Shown here in pieces: positions 1-6,223 of a DNA stretch of 8,075 bases. The DNA is from Saprospiraceae bacterium. Its GTDB lineage: Bacteria > Bacteroidota > Bacteroidia > Chitinophagales > Saprospiraceae. Positions within the stretch are counted from its first letter, which is position 1. Each line of letters begins with the position of its first letter. Below the pieces are notes generated by a model that had not been told where the DNA came from, searched no databases, and saw only the letters and a list, made by a program, of their open reading frames with translations. Both the position numbers and the translations under genes were made by a program. The DNA is taken from assembly GCA_020850025.1 (NCBI GenBank), contig JADZFI010000410.1:1-8075 (forward strand), in the 5' to 3' direction.

Positions 1-920
1 GTATAAGCGACAATATTACACGCCTGAAAGTGGAGCTTAGCGGTGGCCTTGCTCCCTATCAATACAGCGGCAACATGGACGGAGAAGAGTTGGCTTCAGG
101 CGAGCATTACCTGATAGTGGTCAGCGATGTATTGGGTTGTGTGCGAGCCCTGGAGGGCATTACGGAAGATTGTCAGGCACAGGATTGTGCCATCAGCGGC
201 GCTATAACTGCCCTGCAACCCACTTGTCATAATCAGTCAAACGGCATGCTTTCAGTGATGGCAACCGGTGGAACAGCTCCTTATTCGTACCGATGGTCCA
301 ACAATGCCACCACAGCGGATATCAGCGGACTTGCTGCAGGAGATTATTCCGCCACTATCACAGATGCGCTGGATTGTGAATTGGTGCTCACAGCTACTCT
401 CGACAATCCTTCAGCGATTACTGCAGTGCCAACAGGCATTGCGCCACCACATCCAGGTATGTCGGACGGCGCCATTTATGTTGATGCCAGTGGCGGCACT
501 GGCGCTCTGAACTTTCAATGGCTGCGCAACAGTGTACCATTCGCCTCCTCAGAGGACCTGAGTGGAGCGCCCGCCGGCGATTACACACTGGTCATAACAG
601 ACGGCAACGGATGTACCGCCACTTACGATTTTACCCTGACAGAGACCGTTGGCGGCATCAACGTACAACATGAATATTTCACAGAAGTATTTCCCAACCC
701 CGCCAGCGATAAAGCCTGGCTGGCGGTTTCCTTCCCCAAGCCCCAAAGCTTACACCTCAGTCTTTGGGATGCCGCGGGAAGAGCGCTCCAAACCTGGACG
801 GTAAAAAATGTGACGGAACAGAACATCCCGCTGGAACTGAAAAACCTCCCCAATGGAAGCTATCAGTTGCGTATTCAGACGGATGCCGGGACGTTTAAGG
901 AGACCGTGGTGAAAAAGTAG
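1..920 (+). CDS. T9SS-exported protein with SprB-like repeats, 3' part only
   Basis: This is the C-terminal part of a large extracellular or surface protein. The frame is open to the left window edge (it reads ISDNITRLK before the GTG at 30), so the true start lies outside and GTG-30 should not be taken as one. About 305 residues are visible. Three SprB-type repeats can be seen: roughly 30-140 (LSGGLAPYQYSG ... SDVLGC), 243-377 (ATGGTAPYSYRWS ... GLAAGDYSATITDALDC) and 465-614 (ASGGTGALNFQW ... APAGDYTLVITDGNGC). A type A T9SS sorting domain follows (VFPNPASDKAWL ... LPNGSYQLRI ... ETVVKK), ending at TAG. In known families such proteins are long adhesins or enzymes that cross the outer membrane by T9SS and are then anchored or released as the sorting domain is removed. 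The N-terminal functional domain is not visible, so adhesin versus enzyme cannot be decided. The gene converges on the leftward prolyl oligopeptidase gene. Confidence 0.9.
   Translation, partial: ISDNITRLKVELSGGLAPYQYSGNMDGEELASGEHYLIVVSDVLGCVRALEGITEDCQAQDCAISGAITALQPTCHNQSNGMLSVMATGGTAPYSYRWSNNATTADISGLAAGDYSATITDALDCELVLTATLDNPSAITAVPTGIAPPHPGMSDGAIYVDASGGTGALNFQWLRNSVPFASSEDLSGAPAGDYTLVITDGNGCTATYDFTLTETVGGINVQHEYFTEVFPNPASDKAWLAVSFPKPQSLHLSLWDAAGRALQTWTVKNVTEQNIPLELKNLPNGSYQLRIQTDAGTFKETVVKK
678..917 (+). other. T9SS type A C-terminal sorting domain
   Basis: The last 80 residues of the upstream protein have the layout of a Por-secretion C-terminal domain: a 'FPNPASD' start motif, hydrophobic beta strands (WLAVSF, LHLSLWDAAGR), the 'LPNGSYQLRI' strand, and a final basic strand ending ETVVKK. 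This type of domain directs folded cargo from the periplasm through the outer membrane and is normally cleaved on export. I see no defect in it. Confidence 0.9.
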
Positions 921-924
921 TGAT

Positions 925-1067
925 TACATGAGTGAAGAGTACATAAGTACATGAGTGAAGAAGTGGTGCGTTGGGCTTTGGATTCGCAAGGGCCGAAGGC
1001 CCAAAACCAGCCCAGGATCAACGCGCCCCCTCTTCACTCATGTACTCATGTACTCTTCACTCATGTA
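925..1067. repeat. Long imperfect palindrome (hairpin element) between convergent genes
   Basis: The arms at 925-961 and 1031-1067 are inverted copies matching at 36 of 37 positions; the only mismatch is A945 opposite C1047, which would be a G-U pair in a leftward transcript. Each arm contains two copies of a short unit (acatgagtgaaga on the left). The 69-nt loop is also self-complementary: GCGTTG (968-973) with CAACGC (1019-1024), TGGGCT (972-977) with AGCCCA (1009-1014), and GGGCC (990-994) with GGCCC (998-1002). The first two pairings share bases 972-973, so they cannot form in full together. The element starts five bases after the left gene's TAG and ends 20 bases before the prolyl oligopeptidase stop. 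It could be a REP- or MITE-like mobile repeat, a two-way terminator, or both. Neither side has a long T run directly next to the stem; the nearest in the leftward direction is five Ts about a dozen bases away. Confidence 0.85.
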
Positions 1068-1090
1068 TTCTCATATCATGTACTCCTCAC
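1038..1090. repeat. Degenerate ~15-bp tandem repeats (tcatgtactcttcac-like)
   Basis: Units starting TCATGTA occur at 1046, 1061 and 1076 with 15-bp spacing, and a truncated one at 1038. The copy at 1076-1090 matches the one at 1046-1060 at 14 of 15 bases; the middle copy is more diverged (about 10 of 15). Inverted versions at 925-939 and 948-962 form the left arm of the palindrome. The last copy contains the TGA stop of the leftward prolyl oligopeptidase gene (1087-1089). Confidence 0.65.
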
Positions 1091-3261
1091 CCTTGTTTCC
1101 CTTCTCCGTATATCACCTTCATTTTCATGTTATAGAACATAAACGAAAGGATATCGGCTGATTCTTCGATCAGTTTGGAGGTTGGCTTTCCTGCGCCGTG
1201 GCCGGCACTGGTTTCAATGCGGATGAGGGTGGGGTTAGGTCCTTGCTGATTGGCCTGCAAAGCGGCCGCAAACTTGAAAGAATGCGCCGGCACTACCCTG
1301 TCGTCGTGATCAGCAGTTGTGATCATGGTAGCGGGATAGCTGGTCTTTTTTACGTTGTGCAAAGGAGAATACTTGATCAAACAAGCGAATTCCTCAGGAT
1401 TATCAGAGCGACCATAATCTGTAGCCCAGGCATAACCGATGGTGAACTGGTGATAACGAAGCATATCCAGCACGCCAACGGCCGGGAAACAAACGCCGAA
1501 CAGATCAGGGCGCTGGGTCATGGAGGCGCCTACCAGCAAGCCTCCGTTGGAGCCGCCCTGGATGGCCAGGCGGGCCGGTGAGGTGTACTTCTTTTCAATC
1601 AGGTATTCGGCAGCCGAGATGAAATCGTCGAACACATTTTGCTTTTGGCATTTGGTGCCTGCTTTGTGCCATTTTTCGCCGAATTCACCACCACCACGGA
1701 GGTTGGCTACTACGTAAATGCCGTTGTTTTCCAGCAGTGCAGCCCTCGAAGCGCTGAACGTGGGTGTCAGGCTGACGTTGAATCCGCCATAACCATACAG
1801 CAGGGTCGGGTTTTGTCCGTCGTAAGCGATGTTCTTTTTACGGGTGATGAACATGGGCACTTTGGCGCCGTCTTTGCTGGTGTACCAAACCTGTTCGGTG
1901 GTAAACAGATCCGGGTTAAAATCAATTTTAGGTGCTTTAAATACCTTGATTTCCAGCGAATTCATATCCAGGCTGTAAATGGTATTAGGGCGCAGGAACG
2001 AGGTGAAGGCAAAAAAGGCAAGCGGCTCATTAGGTTTGCCGCTGATGCCACCCACGGTGCCGATTTCAGGCAGCTTGGCTTCCTGGATCATTTTTCCACT
2101 CAGGTCAAACACCCGCAAGCTGCTGGCTGCATTGTGCAAATAAGTGCAAACAATTTTACCCCCACAAATAGAGGCGCCTTGTAACACATCCGAAGGATCT
2201 TCCGGAATCAGGGTTTCCCAGCTGGCTTCTTCCGGCCTTTTGGGATCTACCAGGATCAGGCGTTGGTTGGGCGCGTTATGGTTGGTCAGGATCAGCAGTT
2301 TGTCGCCAATATTGTCCACCATTGCAAAATCCTTCTCAGAGGTTTTCACAATCGGGACAAAATCCTTGCTGTTGCTACCCAGGTCCTTTACGAACAGCGC
2401 ATTGCCACTGGTACTTTCCCAACCTGAAACGGTCAGGAATCGCTCATCGTCGGTAGTACCTGCCCCGAAAGAACGGTCCGGATTTGCTTTGTCGGAGTAC
2501 ACCAACTGGTCTTCTGATTGTGGCTTGCCAAGGGTATGGTAGTAAACGGCGCCGAATTTATTGGCGGCCTTTAGCTCGTCGCCCTTTTTGGGTTCCGGGA
2601 AGCGGGTGTAGTAAAAACCATTGCCCTGCCAGGCGATTCCACTGAATTTAACCCACTCAATTTTGTCTTCCAGCATTTGGCCGGTTTGCAGGTCTTTCAC
2701 CACAATCGTACGCCAGTCTGAACCGCCCACTGAGGTGGAGTAAGCCAGATAGCGACCGTCTTTGGAGAAATCCAGTTCTCCCAGGGAGGTGGTGCCGTCC
2801 TCGCTGAATTTATTGGGATCCAGCACCATCTCTGCCTGACTATTCAGGTTTTCCTGAACGTACAGAACACTTTGGTTTTGAAGTCCGTCGTTTTTGAAAT
2901 AGTAGTATTTGCCGCCTTCCTTGAAGGGCGTCCCATACTTTTCGAAATTGAAAATTTGCTCCAGGCGTTGTTTTACCTTGTCGCGGAAAGGAATCTGGCC
3001 CAGATATCCGTTGGTGACAATGTTTTGTCTGGAAACCCAATCCTTGGTTTCGGCGCTCTGATCGTCTTCCAGCCAACGGTACGGATCTGCGATAGAAGTA
3101 CCATGGTAATTGTCGGTAACGGCGGTATCCTTACGCGTTTCCGGATAGGTGACGGGAATTTGTTTAAAATCCATAACTGGATTGGAGGTAGTGTTATCTC
3201 CGCCTGTACAAGCTGTCTGAAAGGCGGCAAAAGTCATGATGGCAAAGGTTAAATGTCTCAT
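1087..3261 (-). CDS. Prolyl oligopeptidase family serine peptidase (S9A), probable lipoprotein
   Basis: This complete 724-residue protein should hydrolyse peptide bonds after proline in short peptides. An N-terminal seven-bladed beta-propeller (about residues 40-440) gates a C-terminal alpha/beta-hydrolase domain (about 460-715). The catalytic triad is readable: Ser571 in GGSNGG, Asp653 in DHDDRVVP and His688 in AGHGAGKP. Tyr491 in YGYGGFN matches the oxyanion-hole tyrosine, and Arg655 matches the substrate-binding arginine of porcine prolyl oligopeptidase. The N-terminus (MRHLTFAIMTFAAFQTAC) looks like a lipoprotein signal with Cys18 as the lipidation site, giving a membrane-anchored enzyme facing the periplasm or outside; Gln at -3 of the lipobox is unusual. 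Length fits the family (about 700) plus a signal. It is transcribed alone, divergently from the next gene, and ends beside a palindromic repeat. Confidence in the enzyme family is very high; in lipidation, moderate. Confidence 0.96.
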   Translation of the reverse strand: MRHLTFAIMTFAAFQTACTGGDNTTSNPVMDFKQIPVTYPETRKDTAVTDNYHGTSIADPYRWLEDDQSAETKDWVSRQNIVTNGYLGQIPFRDKVKQRLEQIFNFEKYGTPFKEGGKYYYFKNDGLQNQSVLYVQENLNSQAEMVLDPNKFSEDGTTSLGELDFSKDGRYLAYSTSVGGSDWRTIVVKDLQTGQMLEDKIEWVKFSGIAWQGNGFYYTRFPEPKKGDELKAANKFGAVYYHTLGKPQSEDQLVYSDKANPDRSFGAGTTDDERFLTVSGWESTSGNALFVKDLGSNSKDFVPIVKTSEKDFAMVDNIGDKLLILTNHNAPNQRLILVDPKRPEEASWETLIPEDPSDVLQGASICGGKIVCTYLHNAASSLRVFDLSGKMIQEAKLPEIGTVGGISGKPNEPLAFFAFTSFLRPNTIYSLDMNSLEIKVFKAPKIDFNPDLFTTEQVWYTSKDGAKVPMFITRKKNIAYDGQNPTLLYGYGGFNVSLTPTFSASRAALLENNGIYVVANLRGGGEFGEKWHKAGTKCQKQNVFDDFISAAEYLIEKKYTSPARLAIQGGSNGGLLVGASMTQRPDLFGVCFPAVGVLDMLRYHQFTIGYAWATDYGRSDNPEEFACLIKYSPLHNVKKTSYPATMITTADHDDRVVPAHSFKFAAALQANQQGPNPTLIRIETSAGHGAGKPTSKLIEESADILSFMFYNMKMKVIYGEGKQG

Positions 3262-3310
3262 ATTCCGGTTTTGTTGATAAATCCTGCGGCGAAAAACCGC
3301 AAAGCCCGAT

Positions 3311-3318
3311 TACTTTTG
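3311..3318 (+). promoter_or_regulatory. Candidate Bacteroidota -7 box (TACTTTTG)
   Basis: TACTTTTG matches the TAnnTTTG -7 consensus of Bacteroidota primary-sigma promoters. It lies 16 bases before the ATG at 3335, so the leader would be about 10 nt. I did not find a TTTG -33 box at normal spacing, so this is only a candidate for the promoter of the exported-protein/murB pair. Confidence 0.35.
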
Positions 3319-3320
3319 CC

Positions 3321-3328
3321 CAAAAATA
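3321..3328 (-). promoter_or_regulatory. Candidate -7 box for the prolyl oligopeptidase gene (TATTTTTG)
   Basis: On the minus strand TATTTTTG fits TAnnTTTG and would give a leader of roughly 50 nt to the ATG at 3261. A TTTG at 3347-3344 sits upstream, but the 15-base gap is shorter than the usual 19-21. The region is A/T rich, so chance matches are possible. Confidence 0.3.
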
Positions 3329-3334
3329 GACTAA

Positions 3335-4471
3335 ATGCACTCCCAAATCAGAATAAGCCTGCTTTTCAGCCTGTTGATGCTGCTTTTCAACAACGTAACA
3401 CTCCAGGCACAAACCAGACCTGAGGCTCTTCCACCATTGGACAGTCTGTCACTAGGTGAGATGCAGTCGCTTTACGGCTCCCTTTTTGCCACAACCATCC
3501 TGTTGGACAGCATGATCCAAATGGATGCGAGCACTGCCGACAGCCTCCGGATGATGGCTCAGGATAACTACAACCTGGCGAAAAAAGACAGCACGGTAGT
3601 ACGTTCGAGCGTGGACTCCCTCGGCAAAGAGGCAAAAATGGCCAAAGAACGGTTTAGTCAACTCAACAATCAGCAAAAAAAAGCCGCCAAGCTCCATAAA
3701 TGGATGGAAAGCGTTCCGGTGTCCGACAGTCTGGCGCTGAAGAAAAACCTGGCTAAAGCCTGGAAACAAACCCGTCAGTTGTACGACGAGAGGTATCCGC
3801 CTGCGCCCGAACCCATCGCACAGCCTGCTGAAAGCGCTGCTGATACATCCGTCCAGGTGTCTTCAGCCGTAACGCCTGAAGTTCAGAAGGTTGCCGACAA
3901 GCAGGCCCAACCCATGGTAAAACAGACCCTGAAATACAACCCGGCAAATGATGTGATGCTCCATCCGCCTGTTCCGCCCTGCCTGGTAGCGTCAACAGTC
4001 AGGGATGAATTTTCGGGCGAAATAACCAGGGATATGGTGCGCAGCGAATGGTTTAGATATACCAACCCGGCGCTGAAAAACTATCTTCAGGGAAAAACGC
4101 ATGTTATTTGCGATGCCGCTTTGAGCAGTAAAGGCGCTGATTACTTCCTGCAGCTCACTTTTACCATTCAGGACCCTAATGCCCGAAAAGCTTTCGGCCG
4201 ATTGGACCAGAACAGTATCGCCATGCTGAAATTCCTGGACGGAACCAGTTTCACCCTGCAGAATGCCGTTCCCGACGATGGAGTTTACAACCCGGAAACA
4301 GAAATCATGACCTATAGAGCCACCTATCCTTTGAATGCGGAGGTCATGAAAAAAATCAGACGCACCGAAACAGACCGCATACGTATCGCCTGGAGCAAGG
4401 GGTACGACGACTACGAAATTCAGCAGGTGGATCTGCTCCAACGGCAGGCAGCTTGCTTGTCGGGAAAATGA
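3335..4471 (+). CDS. Exported protein of unknown function with helical N-terminal half
   Basis: I do not recognise a named family for this 378-residue protein. It begins with a clear Sec signal peptide (basic start, then ISLLFSLLMLLF, cleavage probably after Ala25 in TLQA|Q), so it should be periplasmic or outer-membrane associated. Residues about 40-150 are rich in Lys, Gln, Ala and Leu and look mainly helical, possibly coiled coil. A Pro/Ala/Val-rich linker (about 154-200, including PPAPEP) leads to a C-terminal domain (about 205-378) with alternating hydrophobic strands (YFLQLTFTI, DRIRIAWSKGYDDYEI). Three cysteines, at 216, 259 and 374, all lie in that domain. The ATG at 3335 is preceded by an A-rich stretch rather than a Shine-Dalgarno sequence. 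The TGA overlaps the murB start as ATGA, so the two genes are very likely co-transcribed and translationally coupled, hinting at an envelope role. That role is inference only. Confidence 0.88.
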   Translation: MHSQIRISLLFSLLMLLFNNVTLQAQTRPEALPPLDSLSLGEMQSLYGSLFATTILLDSMIQMDASTADSLRMMAQDNYNLAKKDSTVVRSSVDSLGKEAKMAKERFSQLNNQQKKAAKLHKWMESVPVSDSLALKKNLAKAWKQTRQLYDERYPPAPEPIAQPAESAADTSVQVSSAVTPEVQKVADKQAQPMVKQTLKYNPANDVMLHPPVPPCLVASTVRDEFSGEITRDMVRSEWFRYTNPALKNYLQGKTHVICDAALSSKGADYFLQLTFTIQDPNARKAFGRLDQNSIAMLKFLDGTSFTLQNAVPDDGVYNPETEIMTYRATYPLNAEVMKKIRRTETDRIRIAWSKGYDDYEIQQVDLLQRQAACLSGK

Positions 4472-5499
4472 TGCCGAACAACCATTCCATGAACATTCAA
4501 AAAAACATCTCCCTGCTGCCGTACAACACCTTCGGTCTGGAAGCCAGGGCAGCCCATTTTGCTGAAATCCACTCACTGGAAGAACTGCGCCAATGCATTA
4601 CATCCGGCATTCAACCATTGATGATACTTGGAGGCGGAAGCAATATGCTGCTCACGCAGGATCAACAGGCGCTGGTTGTTAAAAACCAAATTAAGGGCAT
4701 CAAAATAGTTCGCAACTTTAAGGACAGGGTCTGGGTAGAAGCGGGCGGCGGAGAAAACTGGCATCAATTTGTGCTCTGGGCGGTTGAAACCGGGCTGGGC
4801 GGAATAGAGAATCTAAGTTTGATTCCGGGAACTGTCGGGGCAGCCCCCATTCAGAACATTGGCGCATACGGCGTGGAACTCAAGGATGTTTTTGTAAAAC
4901 TAACAGCCGTGTCGCTGAAAACTGGCCACCTGAAACAATTTACGCGAAAATCCTGCCGGTTTGGGTATCGCGACAGCGTTTTTAAAAGAGAAGAGAAAGG
5001 CAAATGGTGTATTACCTCCGTGGTCTTTTCACTTACCAGGACCCGGCATCAACTCAACACCTCCTACGGAGACATCGCAAACACCCTGGCATCCATGGGT
5101 ATTGCCAAACCTGACATTGCAGACGTTAGCAGAGCCGTTATTCAAATCAGGTCCTCTAAATTGCCCGATCCGGCCAAAATCGGGAACTGCGGATCGTTTT
5201 TTAAAAATCCGGAAACCAGCAGGGAGGTATTGGATCGCATCCTGCAAACCCATCCAAAGGCGCCGCACTATCCGTTACCGGACGGACGGGTAAAAATACC
5301 GGCCGGTTGGCTCATTGAACAATGTGGCTGGAAGGGAAAAAGAGTAGGCAATACCGGTTGCTACGAAAAACAGGCCCTGGTATTAGTGAACTACGGAGGC
5401 GCTGTCGGCGCTGAGGTGAAAGCATTGGCACTGGACATCATTCGCTCCGTTCAGCAAACCTTTGGTATTGAACTGGAGCCGGAAGTAAATATCCTTTAA
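4468..5499 (+). CDS. murB: UDP-N-acetylenolpyruvoylglucosamine reductase (MurB, type I)
   Basis: MurB is the cytoplasmic FAD enzyme that uses NADPH to reduce UDP-GlcNAc-enolpyruvate to UDP-MurNAc, the second committed step of peptidoglycan precursor synthesis. Numbered from the ATG at 4468 (343 residues; E. coli MurB has 342), FAD-binding segments are visible as ILGGGSNMLL (53-62) and IPGTVGAAPIQNIGAYGVEL (119-138). Tyr167-Arg168 in FGYRDSVFK match the type I tyrosine loop and catalytic arginine. Ser243 in GSFFKNP is the proton donor, and Glu339 in LEPEV matches E. coli Glu325. All key residues are present. Start choice: ATG 4468 overlaps the upstream TGA, which suggests coupling; ATG 4471 and ATG 4489 are also in frame, and 4489 gives an N-terminus (MNIQKNISLLPYNTFG) closer in length to E. 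coli MurB. The frame stays open upstream to a TTG at 4453, which I consider unlikely as a start. Confidence 0.96.
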   Translation: MMPNNHSMNIQKNISLLPYNTFGLEARAAHFAEIHSLEELRQCITSGIQPLMILGGGSNMLLTQDQQALVVKNQIKGIKIVRNFKDRVWVEAGGGENWHQFVLWAVETGLGGIENLSLIPGTVGAAPIQNIGAYGVELKDVFVKLTAVSLKTGHLKQFTRKSCRFGYRDSVFKREEKGKWCITSVVFSLTRTRHQLNTSYGDIANTLASMGIAKPDIADVSRAVIQIRSSKLPDPAKIGNCGSFFKNPETSREVLDRILQTHPKAPHYPLPDGRVKIPAGWLIEQCGWKGKRVGNTGCYEKQALVLVNYGGAVGAEVKALALDIIRSVQQTFGIELEPEVNIL

Positions 5500-5511
5500 G
5501 GAAGCCGGAAT

Positions 5512-5546
5512 AAAAAAAGCCGCCAAGTCTTTTCGACTTGGCGGCT
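5512..5546 (-). terminator. Strong intrinsic terminator for leftward transcription
   Basis: A perfect 12-bp stem (5518-5529 with 5535-5546, core GCCGCC/GGCGGC) closes a 5-nt loop. Read on the minus strand it is followed by seven Ts (5518-5512; the first also closes the stem), the classic Rho-independent layout. It would end transcripts of the leftward T9SS gene, 165 nt after that gene's stop. On the plus strand the same stem sits 18 nt after the murB stop but has the A run upstream and no T run downstream, so it would be weak for murB. Confidence 0.85.
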
Positions 5547-5710
5547 CACAACATAACCATGAAAACAATTAACCAATCAAATGTTAGCCCTTTCTGATTG
5601 TGTTGATTTCGAAAATCGTGCCAAAACAATTTCCGGCACAAAAATTTTCTTCCGAACATGTGTTAAATTTTTTTTGAATGACTTTGCAGATCAGCCTCAT
5701 GGCCTGAAAG
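5547..5710. other. A/T-rich convergent intergenic segment (3' UTR of the leftward gene)
   Basis: No convincing gene is visible. It contains a 12-codon plus-strand reading frame (5559-5597, MKTINQSNVSPF), a weak stem GTGCC/GGCAC around 5613-5634, and an 8-T run near 5668-5675. If the leftward transcript runs to the terminator at 5546-5512, all of this is 3' untranslated sequence. A small RNA ending at that terminator is an alternative I cannot test. Confidence 0.4.
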
Positions 5711-5713
5711 TTA

Positions 5714-5956
5714 TTTTCTGACCACTTTCGCTACATAAGCACGGTTTCCTGCACGCACTCTTGCGAAATACACTCCGGAAGGTTGGTTGTCCAGAAATAT
5801 CATCCCTTTCAAGGTTTGATCCCAACGCACCAACCGTGCCTGCTGTATGAGTTTTCCTTTCAAATCAAGCACTTCGCAAAGCACGAACTGTTCTTCAGAC
5901 AAAGCCGGAAGTTCAATCTGTGCTATTCCGCTTGTCGGGTTAGGATAAGCAATCAA
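5714..5956 (-). other. T9SS type A C-terminal sorting domain
   Basis: The last ~80 residues show IAYPNPTSG, a strand LCEVLDLKGKLIQ, then QPSGVYFARVRAG and a basic end AKVVRK, the standard layout of a Por-secretion sorting domain. It lies downstream of the in-frame TGA, so it would be translated only if the stop is absent, read through or bypassed. Confidence 0.9.
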
Positions 5957-6223
5957 TCTGCGATTTGCCTCCGGCTCGGAAGTACTCACAGTACAAAGAT
6001 CCACTTCTGTCTGGTAGGTGCAGTTGTTGGCGTCTGTAGCAAAAACGAAATAAATGCCGGCATTCAGATTGGCGAATACCGGATCCGTCTGGAAATTGCC
6101 ACCATTGAGACTGAATTGGTAAGGCGGTGTACCACCTGATGGAATCAACGTAATTTTCCCATTGGTGGGAGACGGACATTCTACCATTGCATCCGTGATA
6201 AAAGTGCTGCATTGGTCCTCGGC

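Noticed and set aside
925..1090. CRISPR-like array
   Set aside because: Units are about 15 bp, directly adjacent or inverted, with no unique spacers of regular length and no cas genes nearby.
951..1161. Small plus-strand reading frames across the convergent gap
   Set aside because: They run through the palindromic repeat and into the antisense of the peptidase gene; the predicted peptides reflect repeat composition, not a protein.
1198..2542. Several plus-strand open frames opposite the peptidase gene
   Set aside because: They are antisense shadows of a clearly conserved enzyme with an intact catalytic triad.
5559..5597. 12-codon reading frame MKTINQSNVSPF
   Set aside because: Too short to support as a gene; it lies in the convergent gap with no clear promoter and follows a terminator stem.
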